Below the pieces are notes generated by a model that did no database searches, was not told where the DNA came from, and was given only the letters and a program-made list of their open reading frames with translations. DNA of 9,161 nt from an uncultured Collinsella sp. GTDB lineage: Bacteria; Actinomycetota; Coriobacteriia; Coriobacteriales; Coriobacteriaceae. Below are positions 1 to 6,352 of the stretch, piece by piece. The DNA lies in the NCBI GenBank assembly GCA_902468045.1, contig CABQXG010000031.1, forward strand, positions 1 to 9,161, written 5' to 3'. The position numbers and the translations under genes are program-made. Each line of letters starts with the position of its first letter. Positions within the stretch are counted from its first letter, which is position 1.

Positions 1-536
1 TGGGCGAGGGCTGGCACGTGATTGAGGAAGGCCTCAACGGCCGCACGACGGTGCGTGACGACATGTGCCATCTGGACACTAATCTCAACGGCATCCGCGC
101 GTTGCCGATGCTGCTCGAGGCTCATAAGCCGCTGGATGCGATCGTGATTATGCTGGGCACCAACGACTGCAAGACGGTCTTTAGCGTGGGGGCTGCCGAT
201 ATCGCTGACGGCGCCATGGCGCTGATTCGCACCGTCCGCGCGTTTCCCTGGACCGAAGCCGCGCCCTGCCCGCGTATTCTGCTGATGGCGCCTATCAAGA
301 TTAAACCGCAGATCGCCGATGTGTACATGACCGACTTTGACGAGCGCTCCGTCGAGGCCTCGGAGCATTTTGCCGAATACTATGCGTATGCTGCTAAACA
401 GTTTTGCTGCGACTTTTTGAATGCCGCTGATTTTGCCGAGCCGGGCGATATCGATTATCTGCACATGATGCCCGAAAGCCACGAGAGCCTGGGCCACGCC
501 GTGGCAGCCAAGCTCCAAGAGATGCTTGGTGAGTAG
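1..536 (+). CDS. SGNH/GDSL-family esterase (arylesterase/acyltransferase type), 5' end missing
   Basis: This gene runs in from the left edge. The reading frame is open from base 3 and ends at TAG 534-536, leaving about 177 residues. The first visible residues (GEGWHVIEEGLNGRTTV) resemble the region after the block I serine in SGNH hydrolases of the MsAcT/arylesterase type, so the nucleophile-bearing GDSL block lies outside the window. Block III is visible as IMLGTNDCK (bases about 147-173), with the oxyanion-hole Asn. The C-terminal DYLH followed by ESHESLG (bases about 453-494) supplies the usual catalytic Asp and His, with the Asp three residues before the His. Family members hydrolyse or transfer acyl esters, but the substrate cannot be read from this sequence. 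No signal peptide can be judged because the N-terminus is missing. The internal ATG at base 18 is in frame but is unlikely to be the true start, because homology continues upstream of it. I am confident of the family and not of the specificity. Confidence 0.85.
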   Translation, partial: GEGWHVIEEGLNGRTTVRDDMCHLDTNLNGIRALPMLLEAHKPLDAIVIMLGTNDCKTVFSVGAADIADGAMALIRTVRAFPWTEAAPCPRILLMAPIKIKPQIADVYMTDFDERSVEASEHFAEYYAYAAKQFCCDFLNAADFAEPGDIDYLHMMPESHESLGHAVAAKLQEMLGE

Positions 537-589
537 CGCGACCCAAAGCAGTACAGAAGTTCCCCTTGCGACGGCTTGTTTCGTTGCTT

Positions 590-809
590 TGTCTCGATCT
601 GTAACAGTTGTAAGGCCGAAAACGGGCTAGATGTTACAGATTAAGATTATCTAGGTCGATATCGGTCGTTTGTCTCGATCTGTAACATCTAGGGTCGATT
701 TTGCCGAGTTACCGTTACACATCGAGATTATCTTCTCAGTGGAATTTGGATGTCTCGATTTGTAACAGGTGGGCCGAAAAATGGACTCTAACTGTTACAG
801 ATTGAGATG
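590..809. repeat. Array of six alternating 17-bp half-sites (three palindromic units), BIME/REP-like
   Basis: The half-site TGTCTCGATCTGTAACA occurs at 590-606, again identically at 671-687, and with one change at 751-767. Inverted, diverged partners (consensus about TGTTACAGATTGAGAT) lie at 632-648, 713-729 and 793-809. Start-to-start distances are 42, 39, 42, 38 and 42 bp. Each forward/inverted pair can form a stem of about 16 bp with a 25-26 nt loop. Loops one and three share GGCCGAAAA, and loop two is similar when read on the opposite strand. The first two inverted copies are both followed by ATTATCT. The gap contains no convincing ORF. The organisation resembles bacterial interspersed mosaic elements, with REP units in alternating orientation. 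It could also be a structured RNA or an array of protein-binding sites. Confidence 0.75.
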
Positions 810-817
810 TTTGTGGG

Positions 818-854
818 AACCACCGCAAAGGTGCCTGTCCCCTTTGCGGCGGTT
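818..854. terminator. GC-rich hairpin between convergent esterase and thiD, possible bidirectional terminator
   Basis: AACCACCGCAAAGG (818-831) pairs with CCTTTGCGGCGGTT (841-854) with a single A-C mismatch and a 9-nt loop, giving a stable 14-position stem. On + it runs into TTTT (853-856). On - it is followed only by GGTTCCC, so the U-tract is weak in both directions. It lies 14 bp beyond the stop codon of thiD and downstream of the esterase, where a shared terminator is expected. It could instead be another copy of a dispersed palindrome. Confidence 0.5.
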
Positions 855-868
855 TTGGGCTGCGAATC

Positions 869-1699
869 TTAATACTGCCACATGTGGTTGACGGGGCCGG
901 AGCCTTTGCCCATGTCAAAGCCGGCGGCCAGAGCGCCCGTTAGGTATGCCTTGCCGGCGTTGACAGCGTCGGCAAGATCCATGCCCTGAGCCAGCGCGCA
1001 GGCGATGGCGGACGAGAGCGTGCATCCGGTGCCGTGCGTGTTGTCGGTCTCGATGCGCTTGTGGCGGAACCACGTGGTGAGTGGATCTCCCAGATGGTTG
1101 CCCTCGTCATCGAGTGGCGCGGGTTCGGCCAGTACATCGTTGGCCTCGTTGACAAGATGCCCACCCTTAACGAGGGATGCGCAACCAAAGCGGCGGGTGA
1201 GGAGCATGGCAGCATTTTGCTGCGTGCGCTCGGAGTCGACCTCGTAGTCGAGCAGGGCCATGGCCTCGGGAATATTGGGCGTGATAACCGTCGCTAGCGG
1301 GAACAGGCGGCGGGTGAGCGCCTCGGCGGCATCTTTGGCAATCAGCCGCGCGCCCGAGGTGGCGACCATGACGGGGTCGATGACCACGTTCGTTGCGTTC
1401 CAGGCGCTCAAGCGGTCGGCGATGACTTCGATAATCTCGACAGAAGAAACCATGCCGATCTTGACGGCGCTGGGACGGATATCGTCAAAAACGGCGTCTA
1501 TTTGCGCGGCTACGATATCTGGCGAGATATCCTGCACGGCGGTAACGCCCAGGGTGTTCTGTGCGGTGATGGTGGTGATGGCCGTCTCGGCATACAGGCG
1601 GTGCGCCGTGATGTTCTTGATGTCGGCCTGAATGCCGGCGCCACCGCTGGAATCGGATCCTGCGATGGATAGAACGGCAGGTACCTTACTGCGATCCAT
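869..1699 (-). CDS. thiD: Hydroxymethylpyrimidine/phosphomethylpyrimidine kinase
   Basis: This is a 276-residue ribokinase-fold enzyme of thiamine synthesis. It phosphorylates HMP to HMP-P and then HMP-P to HMP-PP in the cytosol using ATP. Family motifs appear in order: AGSDSSGGAGIQADIK (13-28) at the substrate site, QNTLGV (47-52), KIGM (80-83), VIDPVMVATSG (106-116), TPNIPEA (140-146), LVKGGH (176-181), and the anion-hole/ATP motif THGTGCTLSSAIA (221-233) including Cys226. The C-terminus GPVNHMWQY is typical of ThiD. The length matches the family (E. coli ThiD is about 266). The ATG at 1699 follows AAGGGAGC with a 4-5 nt gap and starts directly before the conserved N-terminal strand. It lies 180 bp downstream of thiC on the same strand, so it is probably under the same TPP control unless a separate promoter exists in the gap. 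No ThiE fusion is present. Confidence 0.96.
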   Translation of the reverse strand: MDRSKVPAVLSIAGSDSSGGAGIQADIKNITAHRLYAETAITTITAQNTLGVTAVQDISPDIVAAQIDAVFDDIRPSAVKIGMVSSVEIIEVIADRLSAWNATNVVIDPVMVATSGARLIAKDAAEALTRRLFPLATVITPNIPEAMALLDYEVDSERTQQNAAMLLTRRFGCASLVKGGHLVNEANDVLAEPAPLDDEGNHLGDPLTTWFRHKRIETDNTHGTGCTLSSAIACALAQGMDLADAVNAGKAYLTGALAAGFDMGKGSGPVNHMWQY

Positions 1700-1734
1700 G
1701 TTCGCTCCCTTGTTCGATCGGAATCAAATGGGTC

Positions 1735-1750
1735 TATAAGCCAGCTTATA
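1735..1750. promoter_or_regulatory. Small palindrome TATAAGC-N2-GCTTATA upstream of thiD
   Basis: A perfect 7-bp inverted repeat with a 2-bp centre lies 36 bp before the thiD start, just after the thiC-thiD hairpin when read on the - strand. Its AT-rich arms contain TTATAG/TATAGA, which could serve as a weak -10 for thiD, but no -35 is visible at the right distance. It may be an operator, part of an attenuator, or chance. Confidence 0.25.
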
Positions 1751-1755
1751 AAGAT

Positions 1756-1785
1756 GCCCGGGCCGACTCTATGTCGAACCCGGGC
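1756..1785 (-). terminator. Hairpin in the thiC-thiD gap, possible partial terminator or attenuator
   Basis: On the - strand, GCCCGGG followed by CGAC pairs with GTCG and CCCGGGC, with a small asymmetric bulge and a short loop. The outer 7-bp arms are at 1756-1762 and 1779-1785. It is followed by ATCTTTATAAG, which is a poor U-tract. It sits between thiC (stop at 1880) and thiD (start at 1699), so it could lower thiD expression relative to thiC or protect the thiC mRNA 3' end. Full termination is not supported. Confidence 0.4.
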
Positions 1786-1879
1786 GGGCGATGCAATCTT
1801 TACGCAAATGCAAGCAAATGTTCATGCGTCAACAATTGACAGGCACCAGCTCGCCGACAGAAGCGGCCGCAGCGACAGG

Positions 1880-3214
1880 CTAGTCCTCCATGCCGAGGTC
1901 GATCGTGGTGCCCTCGAAGATCTTGTTGACGGTGCGGACGGCGCACATCTTGCCACACATGGTGCAAGTGCCCTCGGTGGCGGCGGGGGACTCATCGTAG
2001 CGCTTCTTGCCCGTAACCGGGTCGAGCGCGCACTCCCACATGGCGTCCCAGTCAAGCTTGCGGCGCGCCTGGCCCATCTTGTCGTCCATGTCGCGGGCGT
2101 GGGGCACCTTCTTGGCGATGTCGGCGGCGTGCGCGGCAATCTTAGTGGCCATAAGGCCGTCGAGCACATCCTGGGCGTTAGGCAGGCATAGGTGCTCGGC
2201 CGGCGTCACGTAGCACAGAAAGTCGGCGCCGGAGCTCGCGGAGATGGCGCCGCCGATGGCTGCGGTGATGTGGGCGTAACCCACGCCGATATCGGTCACC
2301 AGCGGCCCGAGCACATAGAACGGGGCGTTGTGACACAGGCGCTTCTGCAGCTTCATATTGGCGGCGATCTCGTCGAGCGCCATATGACCCGGGCCTTCGA
2401 CCATGACCTGGACGCCGGCTGCCCAGGCGCGCTTGCACAGCTTGCCCAGCTCGATCATCTCGGCGGTCGCGGTGGCGTCGTTGGAGTCGTAGAGGCAGCC
2501 CGGGCGGCAGGAGTCGCCGAGCGAAATCGTCACGTCGTACTCGTGGCAGATTTCGAGCAACTCGTCGTAGAACTCATAGAACGGGTTCTCGTTACCGGTG
2601 ACCTCCATCCAGCCAAACAGCAGCGAGCCGCCGCGGCTCACGATGTTCATCAGGCGGCCGGTTTCCTTAAAGGTCTTGGTGACCGACTTGTTGATGCCGC
2701 AGTGGATGGTCATAAAGTCCACGCCGTCCTCGGCGTGCGCACGCACGACCTCGAACAGGTCGTCCTTGGTCAGCTTGACCAGCGGCTTTTCCATGTAGCC
2801 GATGGCGTCGTACATGGGGACGGTGCCCACCATGAGCGGCGTCTCGTCGATGAGCTGCTGGCGGAACTGGCGCGTCTTGCCCGAGTTGGAGAGGTCCATG
2901 ATGGCGTCGGCGCCAAAGTCCTCGGCAATCTTGACCTTCTTCCATTCCTCGGCGGCATCGGCCTTGTCGCCCGAGATGCCCAGGTTGACGTTGACCTTGG
3001 TGGACAGGCCCTCACCGACACCAAAGGCGCGCATGCCCTTTTTGATGTGCACGATGTTGGCGGGAATGGCGATGCGGCCGTCGGCCACACGCTCGCGGAT
3101 GTACTCGGGGTCGCGATGCTCGCGCTCGGCGACTTCCTTCATCTGCGGCGTAATCTGCCCGGCGCGGGCGAAGTCGATTTGCGTGACGAGCTTGGGCTCG
3201 GTCTGTGTGCTCAT
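1880..3214 (-). CDS. thiC: Phosphomethylpyrimidine synthase ThiC (radical SAM), short form
   Basis: ThiC rearranges 5-aminoimidazole ribotide into HMP-phosphate, the pyrimidine half of thiamine, using a [4Fe-4S] cluster and S-adenosylmethionine. Family segments seen in order include IPANIVH, GLSTKVNVNLG, DLSNSGK, MTIHCGI, SLGDSCRPGC, VEGPGHMALDEI, YVTPAEHLCLPN, and a C-terminal CTMCGKMC (Cys 417, 420, 424) for the cluster. The cysteine spacing here is CX2CX3C, one shorter than the CX2CX4C usually quoted. At 444 residues it is the compact form lacking the long N-terminal domain of the E. coli protein (about 631). I chose the ATG at 3214. The upstream in-frame ATG at 3238 would put the ribosome binding site AAGGGAG and the conserved riboswitch core inside the coding region. 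The gene is first in the operon with thiD and is preceded directly by a TPP riboswitch. Confidence 0.96.
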   Translation of the reverse strand: MSTQTEPKLVTQIDFARAGQITPQMKEVAEREHRDPEYIRERVADGRIAIPANIVHIKKGMRAFGVGEGLSTKVNVNLGISGDKADAAEEWKKVKIAEDFGADAIMDLSNSGKTRQFRQQLIDETPLMVGTVPMYDAIGYMEKPLVKLTKDDLFEVVRAHAEDGVDFMTIHCGINKSVTKTFKETGRLMNIVSRGGSLLFGWMEVTGNENPFYEFYDELLEICHEYDVTISLGDSCRPGCLYDSNDATATAEMIELGKLCKRAWAAGVQVMVEGPGHMALDEIAANMKLQKRLCHNAPFYVLGPLVTDIGVGYAHITAAIGGAISASSGADFLCYVTPAEHLCLPNAQDVLDGLMATKIAAHAADIAKKVPHARDMDDKMGQARRKLDWDAMWECALDPVTGKKRYDESPAATEGTCTMCGKMCAVRTVNKIFEGTTIDLGMED

Positions 3215-3218
3215 TGGC

Positions 3219-3313
3219 ACGGCTCCCTTCGTTGGCATTACCCATATCAGGTTTGCGGGTCAGGGCGGGCGCGCCCAGTCTCAGCCTGCCGTCCTGTCCT
3301 GCAAGCTCCCCGT
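3219..3313 (-). promoter_or_regulatory. TPP riboswitch (THI box) controlling thiC
   Basis: Read on the - strand, the leader carries the conserved order of the THI element: ACGGGGAGC (3313-3305), GGCTGAGA (ending 3279), ACCC, ACCTGAT (3252-3246), GGGTAATGCCA (ending 3233) and CGAAGGGAG. The outer P1 helix closes as ACGG (3313-3310) with CCGT (3222-3219). The terminal AAGGGAG is also the thiC Shine-Dalgarno sequence, 7-8 nt before the ATG at 3214, so ligand binding should hide the ribosome binding site. No terminator hairpin with a U-tract separates the aptamer from thiC, which favours translational over transcriptional control. Confidence 0.95.
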
Positions 3314-3329
3314 TTATGTCATGGGCTCA

Positions 3330-3360
3330 AGTATAGCCTGAATGGGTACGATTGGGCCAA
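3330..3360 (-). promoter_or_regulatory. Probable promoter of the thiC riboswitch transcript
   Basis: On the - strand TATACT (3335-3330) is a good sigma-70-type -10. Transcription would start near 3323, about 10 nt before the first riboswitch helix, which is where the leader should begin. The only -35-like hexamer is TTGGCC (3360-3355), with a long 19-bp spacer. The -10 is therefore reasonably supported and the -35 is weak. Confidence 0.5.
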
Positions 3361-3385
3361 CGAGCGTGCCTGTGGGGAGGCGAAC

Positions 3386-3901
3386 ATGGAAGACAAGCAT
3401 CTATATCGAGAGACACAGTGGGATGTATCGGCCGAGGAGAGCCGCGCGCACCATGGCCTTGTCGCGATTGGTTTTGCGGTGCTTGCCGTGTTGGTGATTG
3501 CCTTTTGTATTTGGACGTTCGGCGGTCGTGGCGGCGTCACCTGGGGGTTTGAAGCCGACGATGCCCTGCCGATTATGACCATGAAAGTTTCTGGTGGCAA
3601 CACGGTTGCCGCACCGGGCGACTATTGGTATCCGCGCGACGAGTTTGTGCAGCTGCAGTTGAGCGGCGGGTCTATTCCGGGCGAAGAAATCGAACGCGTG
3701 ACGTTTGATGAGGCACTCAAAACACTCATGGTGAAGCTCAAAGATCAGGGCGATGTGCCCACGACCATGGATATCGCTCTGACGGAGTGGCGTCTGGAAC
3801 CTCCGTCGGGCGTTACGGTATCCGACGTAGAGCACGTTAAGATTACCTACCAAGATGGCTCGACGAGCGAGATTGCAAAGGCCGATGGCTTGGCGGAGTA
3901 A
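3386..3901 (+). CDS. Single-pass membrane protein of unknown function
   Basis: I do not recognise this 171-residue protein. It has a charged N-terminal tail with positive residues (K4, R8, R20), one clear hydrophobic helix at about 25-44 (LVAIGFAVLAVLVIAFCIW), then a Gly/Arg linker and about 120 mostly polar residues. This predicts an N-in, C-out topology with an extracytoplasmic domain. The domain looks like a beta/alpha mix (MTMKVSGGNTVAAPGDYW; VKITYQDGS) and has no cysteines outside the helix. The ATG at 3386 follows GGGGAGG with a 5-nt gap, which fixes the start. The frame stays open far upstream, but that stretch is antisense to thiC and is not coding. It is divergent from the thiC operon and ends 23 bp before the convergent yaaA stop. 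It may be restricted to close relatives. Confidence is good that it is a gene and absent for its function. Confidence 0.8.
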   Translation: MEDKHLYRETQWDVSAEESRAHHGLVAIGFAVLAVLVIAFCIWTFGGRGGVTWGFEADDALPIMTMKVSGGNTVAAPGDYWYPRDEFVQLQLSGGSIPGEEIERVTFDEALKTLMVKLKDQGDVPTTMDIALTEWRLEPPSGVTVSDVEHVKITYQDGSTSEIAKADGLAE

Positions 3902-3924
3902 CGGGGTGTTTGGAAACGGCGGGC

Positions 3925-4734
3925 CTATAGTGCCTGCGCGTTCATGAAAACCAGGGTGTTTTTGTCTGAAAGCTCGGGGATGTGCCGATAGCCGATATTG
4001 AATGCGGTAAGTTCGCTTGCATCCTCGAGCTTGTTTTCTGCCATCCACCGCACCATGGAGCCGCGCGCCTTTTTGCTGGCGGTCGACTGTTGGATGGGCT
4101 TCCCGTTGCGGATGCCCTCGCCAAAGAGGCATGTGACGGCTGTGGCGTCGCCCGCGAGGTGGGGCAGAACGGCTTTGGCATACTCTACGCTGGCGAGGTT
4201 GACGATCGTGGTGTTTGAGCCTGCCGGGGCGATAGCCCGCGCGAGCTTATCGCTCCAAAATGCGTAGAGGTCTCGGGCACCGTCGACGACAAGCTTCGCG
4301 CCCATCTCCAGCCGATACGGTTCGACGGCATGAAAGGGACGAACGCACCCGTAGAGGCCGGAGAGGATCCACAGATGGTCTTGCAGCCATGCGAGCTGTG
4401 CGGAATCCATCACCTCGGGTGCCATGCTCTGGTATTGAATGCCGTGATAGGACATGACGGCAGGGGAGAGGTGACGGGCGAGTGCGGGATTGTCGAGATC
4501 GCCGCTTTTCAGGATGGGCCCGAACTCATGCAGTGTGTTGAGGCAAGGTCCCAGCAGTTTGTCACTCACGTTCCACAGCGCCTGCAGGCCGCCGCTGCCT
4601 TCATTCCGCTCGATATCTAGCAGTGCGCGGTGGAGGCGAGCCGTCTCGCGCACAAAGGGTGGGATGCCCAGGACTTCAAAAGCATCTTGGGCCGCGCGCA
4701 TCTGCTTGGCGGGCGAAATGATGACCTGCAGCAT
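3925..4734 (-). CDS. yaaA: YaaA family peroxide-stress protein (DUF328)
   Basis: This 269-residue protein matches the YaaA/UPF0246 family. In E. coli YaaA limits intracellular free iron and oxidative DNA damage during hydrogen peroxide stress, and its biochemical activity is not settled. Characteristic segments are ISPAKQM at 6-12, YHGIQYQSM at 96-104, LSGLYGCVRP at 124-133, EPYRLEMG at 138-145, NLASVEYAKAV at 179-189, and SKKARGSMVRWMAENK at 220-235 near the C-terminus. The length fits the family (about 250-260). The ATG at 4734 is preceded by AGAGGAGAG about 5 nt away and starts at the conserved MLxxISPAK. It lies 102 bp downstream of the aminopeptidase gene on the same strand, but a large hairpin sits between them, so co-transcription is uncertain. 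It converges with the membrane-protein gene. No defects were seen. Confidence 0.93.
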   Translation of the reverse strand: MLQVIISPAKQMRAAQDAFEVLGIPPFVRETARLHRALLDIERNEGSGGLQALWNVSDKLLGPCLNTLHEFGPILKSGDLDNPALARHLSPAVMSYHGIQYQSMAPEVMDSAQLAWLQDHLWILSGLYGCVRPFHAVEPYRLEMGAKLVVDGARDLYAFWSDKLARAIAPAGSNTTIVNLASVEYAKAVLPHLAGDATAVTCLFGEGIRNGKPIQQSTASKKARGSMVRWMAENKLEDASELTAFNIGYRHIPELSDKNTLVFMNAQAL

Positions 4735-4756
4735 GGACTCTCCTCTGCCAAAAGGA

Positions 4757-4823
4757 AGTTGCGGTGGAATACGGTCTGTTTTGGCCGTTTATGGGCCAGT
4801 TTAGTCCGTATTTCACCGCAACT
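4757..4823. repeat. Large palindromic hairpin between the aminopeptidase gene and yaaA
   Basis: AGTTGCGGTGGAATACGG (4757-4774) is the inverse of 4806-4823 at 17 of 18 positions. The 31-nt centre contains a smaller TGGCC/GGCCA stem, so the whole 67 bp folds into one long hairpin. On - it ends 11 nt before the yaaA ribosome binding site and is followed by TTCCTTTT, so it could terminate the aminopeptidase transcript or affect yaaA translation. Its symmetry and length also resemble a dispersed palindromic (MITE or REP-type) element. Confidence 0.7.
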
Positions 4824-4836
4824 GATGAAGGGTTGG

Positions 4837-6234
4837 TTAGGCTCGCTCGATGAAGGCCTTGTAGCCGCGATATGCCTCGTAGATGTCGGCCTTGTTGGCG
4901 ACCTCCCACAGGGCGTGCATGGACAGGACGGCAACGCCGGAGTCGATGACGTTCATACCGTACTTGGCCATGATGTAGGCGATGGTGCCGCCGCCGCCTG
5001 CGTTGACGCGACCGAGCTCGCAGGTCTGGAAGTCCACGCCCGCCTCGTCCATGATGTCGCGGACGAGGGCCACGTACTCGGCATCGGCGTCGTTGGAGCC
5101 GCCCTTGCCGCGGCTGCCCGTGTACTTGTTAAAGCACAGGCCGCGACCCATAAAGGCGGCGTTCTTGGTCTCGAACTTGGCGGCATAGCCCGGGTCGAAG
5201 CCGGCGGACACGTCAGAGGAGAGCATGCGGCTGCGGGCGAGCGCGCGGCGCAGGGCCAGCGGGCTATCCTCGCCGGCGAGCGTCATGATCTCGGCGACGG
5301 TGTTCTCGAAGAAGCGGCTCGTCATGCCGGTGGCACCCACGGAACCGATTTCCTCCTTGTCGACGATGAGCGTGATGCTCGTACGCTCGACATTGGCCAC
5401 ATTGATCTGGGCGAGCATTGACGGATAGGCGCAGACACGGTCGTCGTGGCCATAGCCCAGAATCATGGAGCGGTCGAGGCCCATGTCGCGGGCCGGGCCG
5501 GCGGGCACGACCTCGATCTCGGCGGAGAGGAAGTCCTCCTCCTCGACGCCGTACTGCTCCTTGAGGATGTCCAGGAACATCTGCTTGACGGGCTCCTTGG
5601 GGGCGTCCTTGTCGTCCTCATCGAACTTGACGGGGCGGCCGCCCACGATCACGTCGAGGATCTCGGCGTCGACGGCGTCCTTGGCGGGCTTGGACATTTG
5701 CTCGCTCGAGAGGTGAATCAGCAGGTCGGAGATGGTAAAGACCGGGTCGTCGTCCTTGTCGCCGATATTGATGTCGACGGTGGTGCCGTCCTTTTTGCAG
5801 ATGACGCCCACGAGTGCGAGCGGGGAGGCCACCCAGTGGTAGCTCTTGACGCCGCCGTAGTAGTGCGTGTCGAGTTAAGCCATGTCGCCGGCCTCGAAGG
5901 CGGGGTTCTGCTTAAGGTCCAGGCGCGGCGAGTCCACGTGCGCGCCCAGGATGTTAAAGCCCTGCTCGAGCGGGGCGGTGCCTAGGTTGACGAGCATAAG
6001 GTCCTTGCCGTGGTTAGCGGCATACACCTTGTCGCCTGCCTTGAGCTCGCGGCCTTCGGCGATTACGGTCTCCAGGTCGACGTATCCCGCCTCCTCGGCC
6101 ATCTTGATGCCGGCCTTGACGCACAGGCGCTCGGTCTTGTTCTCACTCAAAAACTGCTTATAGCCGCGGCAAAGCTCCTCGAGCTCCTCGATTTGCTGTG
6201 GGGTGTACTTTTTCCATGCGCAGGGACGCTCCAT
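4837..6234 (-). pseudogene. M18-family metallo-aminopeptidase interrupted by one in-frame TAA
   Basis: Read from ATG 6234 (AAAGGAG 8 nt upstream) to TAA 4837-4839, the frame encodes a 465-codon M18 aminopeptidase, a normal family length. A single in-frame TAA at codon 120 (5875-5877) interrupts it. Homology continues in the same frame across the stop: GAHVDSPRLDLKQNP (codons 97-111), then the stop, then LDTHYYGGVKSYHW (121-134). Zinc-site motifs follow: GHDDR (codons 262-266), DKEEIGSVG (292-300), SSDVSAGFDP (339-348) and LSMH (437-440). M18 enzymes are cytosolic di-zinc peptidases that remove N-terminal residues, often acidic or neutral ones. The break separates metal ligand H99 from the rest. 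The GTG at 5832 can open a 331-residue downstream frame but has no good ribosome binding site. There is no other frameshift or decay, so the lesion is either recent or a sequence error (for example TAC or TAT to TAA). Confidence 0.88.
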
Positions 6235-6273
6235 GACGCAGGCTCCTTTCGGATCGATCGTGCTGGTTGATGT

Positions 6274-6308
6274 ACCGTGAGCCATCGTATCACGCGCGGG
6301 CTCACGGT
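6274..6308. promoter_or_regulatory. 10-bp inverted repeat flanking a possible -10 upstream of the aminopeptidase gene
   Basis: ACCGTGAGCC (6274-6283) and GGCTCACGGT (6299-6308) are perfect inverted arms with a 15-bp centre. On the - strand the centre holds TGATACGAT, an extended -10-like element (TACGAT at 6289-6284). It would place the start near 6277, about 43 nt before the ATG at 6234. Such a layout suits an operator over a promoter, or an mRNA 5' hairpin. The promoter call is weak because no -35 is visible. Confidence 0.4.
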
Positions 6309-6352
6309 GGCGGGGGAGCTTGATGTGCGGTGGCCGCGGGGCGGGGAGCGTG

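Noticed and set aside
590..809. CRISPR array
   Set aside because: The repeats alternate in orientation, are only 17 bp, the loops resemble each other, and no cas genes are nearby.
3215..3238. thiC start at ATG 3238
   Set aside because: It lies inside the TPP aptamer, and the resulting extension would encode the ribosome binding site used by ATG 3214.
2192..3385. Long open + frame antisense to thiC, continuous with the membrane-protein gene
   Set aside because: It is the high-GC mirror of thiC codons. The translation has no family features there, and a strong ribosome binding site and ATG occur at 3386.
3902..3924. Terminator between the convergent membrane-protein gene and yaaA
   Set aside because: Only 23 bp separate the stops, and I see no stem with a U-tract.
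5832..5877. Frameshift in the aminopeptidase gene
   Set aside because: The segments on both sides of TAA 5875-5877 are in the same frame (5874 to 5832 is a whole number of codons), so it is a nonsense codon.
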